64,000 nucleotides of DNA from Actinomadura_C alba (GTDB lineage: Bacteria > Actinomycetota > Actinomycetes > Streptosporangiales > Streptosporangiaceae): positions 620,001 through 684,000 of the forward strand of contig NZ_BAAAOK010000015.1 of assembly GCF_039530285.1 (NCBI RefSeq), read 5' to 3'. The notes under the pieces were generated by a model, which searched no databases, was not told the origin of the DNA, and saw nothing but the letters and a program-made list of their open reading frames with translations. This document shows positions 8,590 through 17,367 of the stretch, piece by piece. Every line of letters begins with the position of its first letter. The stretch's first letter is position 1. The position numbers and the translations under genes are program-made.

Positions 8590-9692
8590 TGCCACCGACG
8601 AATTCGCGTACTTTCGCCGACCGCGGAACCTCCGCGGGTGATCCGGACGCTGAACGCGACCGGCTCGGCGTCGGACGCGCCCACGGCAAAGCCATTCTGC
8701 TCGGGGAGCATGCCGTCGTTTATGGCGCTCCGGCACTGGCCATTCCGGTTCCGCAACTGACGGTCACAGCGAACGCCACGCGATTCTTGTGCCCGGGCGA
8801 CGGTGCGGACAAGGTCTCCTTCGCGATGACGGGACCGGCGTCCGCGCCGGCGACACCGCTTGCCACGGATGGCCTGCGGCGCCTGGTGGCGGAGTTCAAG
8901 GAAATGACCGGCGTCGCCGGCCGCATGTGCGTCGATGTGCTCATCGACTGCACGATCCCGCAGGGCTGTGGGCTTGGCTCCAGTGCCGCGTGCGCCCGGG
9001 CGGTCGTTCTGGCATTCGCGGATCTCTTCGCCCGCCGGCTCGACGCCAGGGCGGTGTTCGATCTCGTGCAAACTTCGGAGAAGGTGGCGCACGGCAGGGC
9101 GAGCGGCATCGATGCGCTCGCCACCGGTTCAACGTCTCCCATCCTCTTCCGTTCCGGCACCGCCAGGGAACTGCCCATTCCCATGCCGGGGGACGGCCCC
9201 CCACATCCCCCAGAGCGGACCGACGGCCGCGCCGATGTAAGCCGGCCTTTCGGCTTCGACGGGCTGTTCGTCATCGCGGACAGCGGGGTCGCCGGCAGTA
9301 CCAAGGACGCGGTAGAGCTGTTGCGGCGCAAGTTCGAGCGCAACGCGGAAACGCAGGCGGAATTCGTACGCCGGGTGTCGAGCCTGACTCACGCGGCCGC
9401 GCGCGACCTCGCTCGCGGCCAATCGAGCGACTTCGGCGCGCGGATGACCGATAACCACAAGCTGCTCCGTGAGATCGGGCTCAGCACGGACCGGATCGAC
9501 GCACTGGTCGATGCCACACTCGCGGCCGGCGGCCTGGGCGCCAAGATCAGTGGCGGCGGGCTGGGAGGCTGCATGATCGCGCTGGCCGGAGAGCCTGGCC
9601 GGGCACAGGCGGTCGTGCGGCGCCTCCACGAAGCCGGCGCCGTCCGGACCTGGGTCGTGCCGGTGGGGAGGTTCGCGAGTCATGCCAATTGA
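8589..9692 (+). CDS. mvaK1: Mevalonate kinase
   Basis: A GHMP kinase that phosphorylates mevalonate at C5, the first ATP-using step of the mevalonate route. It shows the N-terminal GKAILLGEHAVVYG block (residues ~34-47), the ATP-binding PQGCGLGSSAACARA loop (motif 2) and the C-terminal GAKISGGGLGGCMIAL (motif 3), all in the mevalonate-kinase form. The 367-residue length is slightly long because of a Pro-rich insertion (PGDGPPHPPERTDG). The start may be GTG 8586 or ATG 8589; both overlap the previous stop. Its 3' end overlaps mvaD by 11 bases, indicating translational coupling. Confidence 0.93.
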   Translation: MPPTNSRTFADRGTSAGDPDAERDRLGVGRAHGKAILLGEHAVVYGAPALAIPVPQLTVTANATRFLCPGDGADKVSFAMTGPASAPATPLATDGLRRLVAEFKEMTGVAGRMCVDVLIDCTIPQGCGLGSSAACARAVVLAFADLFARRLDARAVFDLVQTSEKVAHGRASGIDALATGSTSPILFRSGTARELPIPMPGDGPPHPPERTDGRADVSRPFGFDGLFVIADSGVAGSTKDAVELLRRKFERNAETQAEFVRRVSSLTHAAARDLARGQSSDFGARMTDNHKLLREIGLSTDRIDALVDATLAAGGLGAKISGGGLGGCMIALAGEPGRAQAVVRRLHEAGAVRTWVVPVGRFASHAN

Positions 9693-10731
9693 CCACCAGT
9701 TGGGGCCGGTAGGGCCGCATGAGAGGGTTCTCGATCGCGGCGCGACCGCTGTGGCCCATCCGAACATCGCGCTGATCAAGTACTGGGGCAAGCGCGACGA
9801 GCGACTCATCATCCCGTACGTCGACAGCCTGTCGATGACCTTGGACGTCTTCCCGACGACCACCACCGTCCGGCTCAGCCCCGCGGCGCAGGCCGACAGC
9901 GTCACGCTCAATGGAACGCCCGCGGCGGGCGAACCGCGGCAGCGCGTCATCGCTTTCCTGGATCTGGTACGGGAGCTGGCCGGGCGTACCGAACCGGCCG
10001 CCGTCGAGACCCGCAACTCCGGTCCCACCGGAGCGGGCGTGGCGTCTTCGGCGAGTGGATTCGCCGCCCTGGCCGTCGCCGGCGCCGCCGCATACGGTCT
10101 CGATCTCGATCCCACCGCGCTGTCGCGCCTGGCCCGGCGCGGGTCCGCGTCGGCGGCCCGGTCGATATTCGGCGGCTTCGCGATATGCCACGCGGGCCGG
10201 GGCGTCGGCGCGGCCGCGGACCTCGGCTCCTACGCCGAGCCGGTGCCCGTACCGGAATTCGACCCCGCGCTGGTGATCGCGCTGGTCAATGCCGGCCCCA
10301 AGGCCGTGTCCAGCCGTGCGGCCATGCGGCGAACCGTCGAGACCTCGCCGCTCTACCGGTCGTGGGTGATCTCGAGCAAGGCCGACCTGGCCGACATGCG
10401 GGCGGCGCTGCATCGTGGCGATCTCGAAGCGGTAGGGGAGATCGCCGAGCGGAACGCCCTGGGCATGCACGCGACGATGCTGGCCGCGCGGCCGGCGGTG
10501 CGCTACCTGTCGCCGGCCACTCTGTCCGTGCTCGACGGCGTACTGCGGCTTCGGGAGGACGGTGTACCGGCCTACGCGACCATGGACGCCGGACCGAACG
10601 TCAAGGTGCTCTGCCACCGAGCGGATGCCGCCCGGGTGGCCGAAACGGTGCGCGGCGCCGCGCCGGGATGCTCGGTGGTCACCGCCCGGCGTGGGCCGGG
10701 CGCTCGCCTGCGGATGGGGGCCGAGCAGTGA
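9682..10731 (+). CDS. mvaD: Diphosphomevalonate decarboxylase
   Basis: 349 residues. It makes IPP from mevalonate diphosphate with ATP and loss of CO2. Recognisable features: the N-terminal AHPNIALIKYWGKRD signature (residues ~25-39), the Ser-rich ATP loop GAGVASSASGFAALA, SIFGGFAICH (RS-I-GG type), and the late block YATMDAGPNVKVLC with the catalytic-type Asp. It overlaps mvaK1 upstream and the phosphomevalonate kinase gene downstream (GTGA), placing it in the middle of the coupled operon. Confidence 0.93.
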   Translation: MPIDHQLGPVGPHERVLDRGATAVAHPNIALIKYWGKRDERLIIPYVDSLSMTLDVFPTTTTVRLSPAAQADSVTLNGTPAAGEPRQRVIAFLDLVRELAGRTEPAAVETRNSGPTGAGVASSASGFAALAVAGAAAYGLDLDPTALSRLARRGSASAARSIFGGFAICHAGRGVGAAADLGSYAEPVPVPEFDPALVIALVNAGPKAVSSRAAMRRTVETSPLYRSWVISSKADLADMRAALHRGDLEAVGEIAERNALGMHATMLAARPAVRYLSPATLSVLDGVLRLREDGVPAYATMDAGPNVKVLCHRADAARVAETVRGAAPGCSVVTARRGPGARLRMGAEQ

Positions 10732-11846
10732 CCGGTCAGGCTTCGATCAGCCGGCATGCGCCGGGCAAGCTGTTCATCGCCGGCGAGTACGCGGTGGTGG
10801 AGCCGGGGCACCCGGCGATCCTGGTAGCGGTCGATCGGCAGGTCAGCGTCACCGTGTCGGGATCCAACGGCGTCGACGTCGTGATCGATTCCGACCTCTG
10901 CCCGGGAGGGGCGCGATTTCAGCGGCGTGGCGCCGGGCTCGCCGGGCTCGGTGCAGACGATGAGCGACAGGCGCTGGACGGCCTCACCCATGTGGTGTCG
11001 GCGATCGAAGTGGTCGACGGGCTGCTGGCCGAGCGCGGGCTGCGCGCGCCCCCGATGCATGTCTCGATCAGGAGCCGCCTGCACCGCAACGGAACCAAGC
11101 TCGGCCTGGGGTCGAGCGGCGCGGTGACGGTCGCCGCGGTGGCCGCCGTGGCTGCGTACTGCGGTATGGAGTTGTCGCCCGATGCCCGGTTCCGGCTGGC
11201 GATGCTGGCGACGGCGCGGCGCGGTACCGGTTCCTCTGGCGGCGATCTCGCCGCGAGCGTCTGGGGCGGTTGGATCGCGTACCACGCGCCCGATCGGGCC
11301 GCCGTACTCGAAATGGCGGAGCGCCGGGGCATCGAGGAGACGATCCGCGCGCCGTGGCCGGGTTTTGGGCTGCGGCGGCTGCCGCCGCCCCGCGGACTCG
11401 TGCTGGAGGTGGGCTGGACCGGACAACCGGCCAGCACCACCTCGCTGACGGGGCGCCTGGGAATGCGGGAGTGGCAGGGCAGCACGTCACAACGGAGCTT
11501 CGTGGCGCGCAGCGATGAGTGCGTGCGCGCCTCGATCCGCGCGCTCGAGCGGGGAAACGACGACGAGTTGCTGCGACGGGTCCGAGGCGCCCGCCAGGTG
11601 CTCGCCGATCTGGACAACGAGCTTCGGCTGGGCATCTTCACCAGCAAGCTGACGGCGCTGTGCGACGCCGCCGAGGCCGTCGGCGGTGCGGCCAAACCGT
11701 CGGGCGCCGGGGGCGGTGACTGCGGCATCGCATTGCTGGACGCCACGGCGAAAAGGGAGATCTCGCAACTGCGGGCGGGGTGGTCCGCCGCGGGAGTGCT
11801 CCCCATGCCGATTCATGTCCAGCCGACGGAAGTGAGCGCAGAATGA
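10728..11846 (+). CDS. mvaK2: Phosphomevalonate kinase
   Basis: 372 residues from GTG 10728, which overlaps the mvaD stop (GTGA); the same frame is open further upstream but has no better start. It is a GHMP kinase that converts 5-phosphomevalonate to the diphosphate. Motif 1 is APGKLFIAGEYAVVEPGHPAI (residues ~11-31 in substance), motif 2 is KLGLGSSGAVTVAAVAA, and the C-terminal glycine loop is KPSGAGGGDCGIAL. These match the bacterial phosphomevalonate kinase pattern, with GEYAVVEPG distinguishing it from mevalonate kinase. Its stop overlaps the isomerase start (ATGA). Confidence 0.92.
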   Translation: MTGQASISRHAPGKLFIAGEYAVVEPGHPAILVAVDRQVSVTVSGSNGVDVVIDSDLCPGGARFQRRGAGLAGLGADDERQALDGLTHVVSAIEVVDGLLAERGLRAPPMHVSIRSRLHRNGTKLGLGSSGAVTVAAVAAVAAYCGMELSPDARFRLAMLATARRGTGSSGGDLAASVWGGWIAYHAPDRAAVLEMAERRGIEETIRAPWPGFGLRRLPPPRGLVLEVGWTGQPASTTSLTGRLGMREWQGSTSQRSFVARSDECVRASIRALERGNDDELLRRVRGARQVLADLDNELRLGIFTSKLTALCDAAEAVGGAAKPSGAGGGDCGIALLDATAKREISQLRAGWSAAGVLPMPIHVQPTEVSAE

Positions 11847-12934
11847 TCGCTGATCGCAAGGACGACCATGTCCGGTTCGCCGCCGAGCAGCAACGCCACC
11901 TCGGCGGCTACAACCAGTTCGACGATGTGTCCTTCGTCCATCACGCCCTGGCCGGCATCGACCGGTCCGATGTTTCGCTGGCCACGCGGTTCGGCGGCAT
12001 CGAATGGCAGGTTCCGCTGTACATCAACGCGATGACCGGCGGCAGCGCCAAGACCGGTGCCGTCAACCGGGATCTGGCGATCGCCGCTCGCGAGACCGGC
12101 GTCCCGATCGCGACGGGATCCATGAGCGCGTATTTCGCCGACGAATCGGTGGCGGGCACATTCAGCGTCATGCGCCGAGAGAACCCGGATGGGTTCATCA
12201 TGGCGAACGTCAACGCGAACGCCTCTGTCGAGAAAGCGCGGCGGGCCATCGGCCTGTTGCGGGCCGACGCCCTGCAGATCCACCTCAACTCCATTCAGGA
12301 AACGGTGATGCCGGAGGGCGATCGGTCGTTCTCGTCCTGGGGCCCGCAGGTCGAGAAGATCGCGGCCGGCGTCGACGTCCCGGTGATCGTGAAAGAGGTC
12401 GGATTCGGGCTGAGCCGCGAAACCGTATTGAGATTGCAAGAGATGGGTGTGCGTGCGGCCGATGTCGCGGGCCGCGGCGGCACGAATTTCGCGCGCATCG
12501 AGAATGACCGGCGCGATCACGCCGACTACTCCTACCTCAACGGCTGGGGACAATCCGCTCCCGCCTGTCTGCTGGACGCCCAGGGTGCCGGGATCCCGGT
12601 GCTGGCGTCCGGCGGTGTCCGCAATCCGCTTGACGTGGCGCGCGGACTGGCCCTCGGCGCGGCCGCTGCCGGAGTGTCCGGCCAGTTCCTCAAGACAGTG
12701 CTCGACGGCGGCGTGCCGGCGCTGATCTCGCAGATCTCAGCGTGGCTCGATCAGCTTGAAGCCCTGATGACCGCGCTGGGCGCCCCGACCCCGGCCGATC
12801 TGACCCGGTGCGACGTGCTCATCCATGGCGACCTGCGCGCGTTCTGCGCCGACCGGGGCATCGAAACCCGCCGGCTGGCCACACGCTCCAGCACCCACAG
12901 CACCACTCACGAGACGATTGGAAGCACCCGATGA
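11843..12934 (+). CDS. fni: Type 2 isopentenyl-diphosphate delta-isomerase (FMN/NADPH-dependent)
   Basis: 363 residues. It interconverts IPP and DMAPP to balance the allylic starter and extender. Visible family features: RKDDHVRFA near the N-terminus, INAMTGGS (residues ~55-62), the MANVNANAS block, QIHLNSIQE, VIVKEVGFG, ADVAGRGGTNFARIEN and the FMN-phosphate-binding ASGGVRNPLDVARGLALGA. The TIM-barrel fold and these glycine-rich motifs distinguish it from the unrelated type 1 enzyme. It has ATGA overlaps at both ends. The last ~25 residues are a low-complexity Thr/Ser/His tail. Confidence 0.94.
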   Translation: MIADRKDDHVRFAAEQQRHLGGYNQFDDVSFVHHALAGIDRSDVSLATRFGGIEWQVPLYINAMTGGSAKTGAVNRDLAIAARETGVPIATGSMSAYFADESVAGTFSVMRRENPDGFIMANVNANASVEKARRAIGLLRADALQIHLNSIQETVMPEGDRSFSSWGPQVEKIAAGVDVPVIVKEVGFGLSRETVLRLQEMGVRAADVAGRGGTNFARIENDRRDHADYSYLNGWGQSAPACLLDAQGAGIPVLASGGVRNPLDVARGLALGAAAAGVSGQFLKTVLDGGVPALISQISAWLDQLEALMTALGAPTPADLTRCDVLIHGDLRAFCADRGIETRRLATRSSTHSTTHETIGSTR

Positions 12935-13992
12935 ACGACACGCACGCGGTCGCCGGCGTTCCCATGAAATGGGTGGGACCGCTGAGAATCTCGGGAAACG
13001 TGACGACAACCGAGACGGAGGTTCCGCTCGCCACTTATGAGTCGCCCCTGTGGCCCTCGGTGCGTCGGGGCGCGAAGATCTCGATGCTGATCGAGGACGG
13101 TATCGTGGCCACCCTTGTCGACGAGCGGATGACGCGCTCGGTGTTCGTCAAGGCCAAGGACGCGCAGACCGCATACGTGGCCGCATTGGAAGTTGACGCG
13201 CGGCTCGACGAACTGCGCGAAGTCGTGCGCTCCTGCAGCAGATTCACCGAACTGATCGGGTTCCGCCACGAGATCGCGGCGAACCTGCTGTTTCTCCGGT
13301 TCGAGTTCACCACCGGCGACGCCTCCGGGCACAACATGGCGACGCTGGCCGCCGATGCGCTCCTGACGCACATACTGCAGACCATCCCGGGAATTTCGTA
13401 CGGCTCGATTTCGGGAAACTACTGCACCGACAAAAAGGCAACCGCGATCAACGGTATCCTCGGTCGCGGCAAGAACGTAGTCACTGAACTGCTCGTACCG
13501 CGCGACATCGTCCATGATGTGCTGCGCACTTCGGCCGCCAAGGTAGCCGAGCTGAATGTGCACAAGAACATGATCGGCACCTTGCTCGCCGGCGGAATCC
13601 GCTCGGCCAACGCACATTACGCGAACATGCTGCTCGCATTCTATCTGGCGACGGGTCAGGACGCGGCCAATATCGTAGAAGGCTCACAGGGCGTGACCAT
13701 TGCCGAAGACCGGGACGGCGACCTCTACTTCTCCTGCACCCTGCCGAACCTGATCGTGGGAACGGTCGGCAACGGAAAGGGCCTTGAGTTCGTCGAGGAA
13801 AACCTGACGCGGCTCGGCTGCCGGACAGCACGCGAACCCGGTGAGAACGCCCGCCGGCTCGCCGTGATCACGGCCGCGACGGTGCTGTGCGGCGAACTCT
13901 CACTACTGGCGGCGCAGACCAACCCCGGCGAACTCATGCGCGCGCATGTCCGCCTGGAACGCAGTGACGAGACCACGAAGACGGGGGTATAG
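12931..13992 (+). CDS. mvaA: 3-hydroxy-3-methylglutaryl-CoA reductase
   Basis: 353 residues. It reduces HMG-CoA to mevalonate with NADPH. Key segments: the HMG-CoA-contacting ELIGFRHEIAANLLFLRFEFTTGDASGHNM region (with substrate-binding Glu and the dinucleotide-binding Asp-Ala-Ser-Gly-His-Asn-Met), GNYCTDKKATAIN with the catalytic Lys, and the later GQDAANIVEGSQG block with the catalytic Asp. The closest match is to class I-like actinomycete enzymes such as that of Streptomyces sp. CL190. It overlaps the isomerase gene upstream (ATGA) and lies three bases from the HMG-CoA synthase gene. Confidence 0.94.
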   Translation: MNDTHAVAGVPMKWVGPLRISGNVTTTETEVPLATYESPLWPSVRRGAKISMLIEDGIVATLVDERMTRSVFVKAKDAQTAYVAALEVDARLDELREVVRSCSRFTELIGFRHEIAANLLFLRFEFTTGDASGHNMATLAADALLTHILQTIPGISYGSISGNYCTDKKATAINGILGRGKNVVTELLVPRDIVHDVLRTSAAKVAELNVHKNMIGTLLAGGIRSANAHYANMLLAFYLATGQDAANIVEGSQGVTIAEDRDGDLYFSCTLPNLIVGTVGNGKGLEFVEENLTRLGCRTAREPGENARRLAVITAATVLCGELSLLAAQTNPGELMRAHVRLERSDETTKTGV

Positions 13993-13995
13993 GCC

Positions 13996-15168
13996 ATGAC
14001 CAGTGACGCCATCGGCATTCACGATCTCTCATTCGCGACGACACGGTTCGTCCTGCCGCACACGACACTGGCCGACCACAACGGCACCGACATCGGCAAA
14101 TATCACACGGGTATCGGCCAACGATCGATGAGCGTTCCCGCGGCCGACGAGGACATCGTGACCATGGCCGCCGCCGCTGCCGCGCCCATCGTCGCCCGGC
14201 ATGGCGCCGACCAGATCCGCACGGTCGTGCTCGCGACAGAGTCGTCGATCGACCAGGCGAAGTCGGCCGGCGTGTACGTCCACTCACTGCTGGGACTGCC
14301 GTCGTCGGCCAGGGTCGTCGAAATGAAGCAGGCCTGCTACAGCGCGACGGCGGCCTTGCAGTTCGCCATCGGACTCGTCCATCGTGACCGCTCACACCGA
14401 GTCCTCGTGATCGCCAGCGACGTCTCACGATACGAGTTGGACAGTCCCGGGGAAGCGACCCAGGGCGCGGCGGCGGCGGCCATGCTCGTCAGCGCGGACC
14501 CCGCCCTGGTGCAGATCGAGGACCCGTCGGGCCTGTTCACCGCCGACGTCATGGACTTCTGGCGGCCGAACTATCGCGCCACCGCGCTGGTCGACGGGAA
14601 GGAGTCCATCTCCGCGTACTTGCAGGCGGTTGAGGGAGCGTGGAAGGACTATGCCGAGCAGGGCGGCCGCGCGCTCGGCGAGTTCAGCGCATTCTGCTAC
14701 CACCAGCCGTTCACGAAGATGGCCTACAAGGCACACCGCCACCTGCTGGGCTACTGCGGGCACGACGCCGATAAGGGCGAGATCGCCCGCGCCATCGCGG
14801 ACACGACGACATACAACGCCGACATCGGGAACAGCTACACCGCGTCGATGTACCTCGGGCTGGCCTCGTTGCTCGACAACGCGGACGATCTGACCCACCA
14901 GGCCATCGGCTTCCTCAGCTACGGGTCCGGCAGCGTCGCCGAGTTCTTCGCCGGAACCGTGGTCCCCGGTTATCGCTCACAACTGCGGGTCGCGGCGCAT
15001 CGCGACGCGATCACCCAGCGTCATCCGATCGACTATGCCAAGTATCGCGAACTGCACGAACAGTCCTTCCCCGACGACGGCGGAGACTATTCAGCGCCGA
15101 GGGAGACCGCCGGGCCGTACCGGCTGGCTGCGCTATCCGGTCACAAGCGCATCTACGAGCCGCGATAG
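13996..15168 (+). CDS. mvaS: HMG-CoA synthase
   Basis: 390 residues. It condenses acetyl-CoA with acetoacetyl-CoA. The nucleophile is Cys114 in VEMKQACYSATAAL; the catalytic Glu lies in VVLATESSIDQAKS (~82) and the His in FCYHQPFTKMAYKA. It is the last mevalonate gene, 29 bp before the prenyltransferase, so all eight genes probably share a transcript. No acetoacetyl-CoA synthase (NphT7-type) or thiolase is in the window, so acetoacetyl-CoA must come from elsewhere. Confidence 0.94.
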   Translation: MTSDAIGIHDLSFATTRFVLPHTTLADHNGTDIGKYHTGIGQRSMSVPAADEDIVTMAAAAAAPIVARHGADQIRTVVLATESSIDQAKSAGVYVHSLLGLPSSARVVEMKQACYSATAALQFAIGLVHRDRSHRVLVIASDVSRYELDSPGEATQGAAAAAMLVSADPALVQIEDPSGLFTADVMDFWRPNYRATALVDGKESISAYLQAVEGAWKDYAEQGGRALGEFSAFCYHQPFTKMAYKAHRHLLGYCGHDADKGEIARAIADTTTYNADIGNSYTASMYLGLASLLDNADDLTHQAIGFLSYGSGSVAEFFAGTVVPGYRSQLRVAAHRDAITQRHPIDYAKYRELHEQSFPDDGGDYSAPRETAGPYRLAALSGHKRIYEPR

Positions 15169-15197
15169 GACACCTTAGTCCAACACTTGGAGGATAA

Positions 15198-16085
15198 ATG
15201 TCCGTAACCACTGAGGTGGAAGAACTTTATTCGGTCATTGAGGAATCAGCTCGGCTGCTGGATGTAGCCTGCTCGCGTGACAAAGTCTGGCCTATCCTGA
15301 CCGTGTACGGGGACGCATTGGCGCATGCCACGCCCGTTGCCTTCAGGGTGGCGACTGGCATGCGCCACGTGGGAGACCTCGACTGCCGTTTCGTAACGCA
15401 TCCAAAGGACCGGGATCCATATCCCGCCGCTCTGTCGAATGGCCTTACCGCGGAGACGGACCATCCCGTCGGCGCCCTGCTCTCGGATATCCGGGGACGA
15501 TGCGCCATTGACACTCACGGTATTGACTTCGGAGTCGTTGGCGGCTTCAAGAAAGTCTATTCGGTCTTCACTCCGGATGACCTGCAAGAGCTGTCAAAGC
15601 TCGCCGACATCCCGTCTATGCCGCGCAGTCTGGCCGAGAATTTCAATTTTTTCGCCCGCCATGGCCTGGACGAAAGAGTCGGTGCGATCGCGATCGACTA
15701 CCCGCACAGAACGGTTAATGTGTACTTCAACGAGGTACCCGCTGAATGCTTTGAATCGAAGACCGTCGTGCCGATGCTCCGCGAAATCGGACTACCGGAA
15801 CCGAGCGAGCAGATGCTAAAGCTCGGCCAGGAAGCGTTCGGACTATATGTCACCCTGAGCTGGGATTCTTCGAAGATCGAGCGATTCTGCTTTGGCGTGA
15901 CAACCACGGATCTGACGACACTTCCCGTTCGAATCGAACCCGAAATCGAGCAGTTCGTGAAAAGTGTTCGTCATGGTGATGGCGACCGTAAGTTCGTCTA
16001 CGGCGTCGCGTCGTCACCCGAAGGAGAGTACTACAAACTCGAGTCGCACCTTAAATGGAAGCCCGGGACGGTGGACTTCATTTAA
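15198..16085 (+). CDS. Aromatic (ABBA-type, NphB/CloQ family) prenyltransferase
   Basis: 295 residues, soluble, with no DDxxD motif. It should transfer a prenyl group (GPP or similar) to an electron-rich aromatic polyketide. It resembles the NphB/Fur7/Fnq26 group along its whole length: N-terminal helix EELYSVIEESARLLDV, then beta-strand-rich repeats such as LDCRFVTHPKDRDPYP, GVVGGFKKVYSVF, HRTVNVYFNEV, LYVTLSWDSSKIERFCFGV and the final KFVYGVASSPEGEYYKLESH. The start has a clear GGAGG. It directly follows mvaS, the arrangement of other Streptomyces meroterpenoid clusters. Base composition is lower in GC than the mevalonate genes. The acceptor is inferred to be the type II PKS product encoded downstream. 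Confidence 0.9.
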   Translation: MSVTTEVEELYSVIEESARLLDVACSRDKVWPILTVYGDALAHATPVAFRVATGMRHVGDLDCRFVTHPKDRDPYPAALSNGLTAETDHPVGALLSDIRGRCAIDTHGIDFGVVGGFKKVYSVFTPDDLQELSKLADIPSMPRSLAENFNFFARHGLDERVGAIAIDYPHRTVNVYFNEVPAECFESKTVVPMLREIGLPEPSEQMLKLGQEAFGLYVTLSWDSSKIERFCFGVTTTDLTTLPVRIEPEIEQFVKSVRHGDGDRKFVYGVASSPEGEYYKLESHLKWKPGTVDFI

Positions 16086-16094
16086 TAATCCGAG

Positions 16095-16290
16095 CCGGTC
16101 ACCGCGTGGGGCGGGCCTGGCAGGGGCACCGTCAAGGACTTGCCGGGTGATCGGTTGCGCTCTTGCCCGCAGTCAGCTGGAGTGGGTACGTCCGCGACTG
16201 CGGACGCCGACGGGCTACGCGCCACCGAACGTCGACGCTGGGCCTTGTGATAGGCGATCGACCGCGCGATGTCCGCCAGCGACTGGCGGC
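16095..16290 (+). pseudogene. Decayed remnant of a vanadium-haloperoxidase-like gene
   Basis: Codons 16098-16154 read VTAWGGPGRGTVKDLPGDR. This matches residues 364-382 (VTAWGGPGKGTVRDLPADQ) of the intact haloperoxidase at 47469-48974. About 25 bases later a second block, SWSGYVRDCG (16175-16204), matches TWSDWMRDCG (residues 447-456). A third, IGDRPRDV (around 16248-16271), matches IGDRAYEL (residues 481-488). The order is conserved, but the intervening ~65 residues, including the active-site serine loop, are missing, and the YGGVHF block cannot be recognised in any clean frame. It is therefore a 3' fragment with internal deletions, just downstream of the prenyltransferase gene. Confidence 0.65.
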
Positions 16291-16340
16291 CCGGCCGAGC
16301 CGGCTCTGCGCGGTAGTCCTTGTCGACATATCAAACATGC

Positions 16341-16366
16341 TTACAGTAACCATGTATATAGTAACA
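16341..16366. promoter_or_regulatory. A/T-rich direct repeat upstream of the membrane-protein/MarR pair
   Basis: AGTAAC occurs at 16345-16350 and again at 16360-16365, a 15-base period, with CATGTATA (16351-16358) between them. A related A/T-rich string (gtaaacatatagact) lies just before the MarR gene. In this GC-rich setting such clusters suggest regulator binding, perhaps MarR autoregulation (inference). Confidence 0.35.
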
Positions 16367-16428
16367 GGGTTGTCGCCGTTCACCGAGGCGGTAACGCAGG
16401 AAGAGTCCATGACAGTGAAGGAGGTCCG

Positions 16429-16812
16429 ATGAGCTCGCGAGGCACGCTATCCACTGGCAGCAAGCTGACGGTGGTCGCTCTCCTGGTCGGCGCCATCGGC
16501 TTCGTGCTCCAGATGATCGCTGGAGTGACGGACACCCCGACGATCCCGCCGGGCCTCGTGGCCATCTTGGTGGCGGCCGGACTGGTCGCATTCTTGCCTG
16601 GCCGGGGCGTGCCGGCCGCCGGCCCGGCCGCCGGGCTGTTCAACCTGATCATCTTCTTCGCTGCCGGCAAATCGGACAGGCTTTTCGAGTCGAGCCCGGC
16701 GAGCGGCATGGTCGGTGCGTGGCTCATGGTCGTGGGACTGGCCGTCGCCACCATCGCCGGGACGATCGCCACCATGCAGAACTACCGGACACAGCCGGTG
16801 GCTGACGGGTGA
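16429..16812 (+). CDS. Small four-helix membrane protein of unknown function
   Basis: 127 residues with an excellent AAGGAGGT site before the ATG. Four hydrophobic segments can be seen (VVALLVGAIGFVLQMIAG; GLVAILVAAGLVAFLPG; AAGPAAGLFNLIIFFAAG; MVGAWLMVVGLAVATIAGTIA). I do not recognise a named family. It lies 59 bp upstream of a MarR regulator gene and may be co-regulated with it, for instance in membrane stress or efflux. Confidence 0.75.
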   Translation: MSSRGTLSTGSKLTVVALLVGAIGFVLQMIAGVTDTPTIPPGLVAILVAAGLVAFLPGRGVPAAGPAAGLFNLIIFFAAGKSDRLFESSPASGMVGAWLMVVGLAVATIAGTIATMQNYRTQPVADG

Positions 16813-16871
16813 ACGAGCCCGTCCGTCGTCCCGCAGCAGGTCTGGCCTCGGTAGTAAACATATAGACTGTT

Positions 16872-17360
16872 GTGGTGCAATCGGCCGAACCCCATCCGAC
16901 GGGCTATCTCCTCTGGCACTTGTCGCTGCGGTGGCGGGTGGCGATGGACCGCATGCTCGCGCCGCTCGGGCTGACGCACGCCCAGTACGCCGTGGTGGCC
17001 TCGCTCTACGCCATCACGATGGGTGGTACCCGTCCGAGCCAGCGGCAGCTGGCCCAGTTCAGCGGCTTGGAACCCATGTACGTTTCGAGGTTGGCCCGCA
17101 CCCTCGAAAAGGCGGGATTCCTGGAGCGGGCCGACAACCCGGACGACCCACGGGCCGTCCAGCTTGCGCTCACACCCAAGGGCGTGGAGGTGGTCAAGAC
17201 GGCCGCGCCCAAGGTGCGGGAGCTTGAGGACCGCTATCTGGAGCCCTTGGGCGGGAGCGCCAGTGGGAAGAATCTTGAGCTGAGGCGGACTCTGCAAACG
17301 TTGCTCAGCCACGCGCACTCCCTGAGCGGCGCACAGTCCCAGACAGCGATTGGGACCTAG
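16872..17360 (+). CDS. MarR-family transcriptional regulator
   Basis: 162 residues from GTG 16872; a second GTG follows immediately. The winged helix is clear: LTHAQYAVVASLY, PSQRQLAQFSGLEPMYVSRLARTLEKAGFLERADNPDDPRAVQLALTPKG in substance, with the DPR wing signature at about residues 94-100. N- and C-terminal helices would form the dimer. MarR proteins usually repress nearby genes until they bind a phenolic or toxic ligand, so this may sense the aromatic product or an intermediate (inference). An A/T-rich half-site sits just upstream of the start. Confidence 0.88.
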   Translation: MVQSAEPHPTGYLLWHLSLRWRVAMDRMLAPLGLTHAQYAVVASLYAITMGGTRPSQRQLAQFSGLEPMYVSRLARTLEKAGFLERADNPDDPRAVQLALTPKGVEVVKTAAPKVRELEDRYLEPLGGSASGKNLELRRTLQTLLSHAHSLSGAQSQTAIGT

Positions 17361-17367
17361 GCTCCAT

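Noticed and set aside
7240..8736. 498-codon minus-strand open frame opposite the prenyl diphosphate synthase
   Set aside because: Arg/His/Gly-rich shadow of the plus-strand gene, which has both aspartate-rich motifs.
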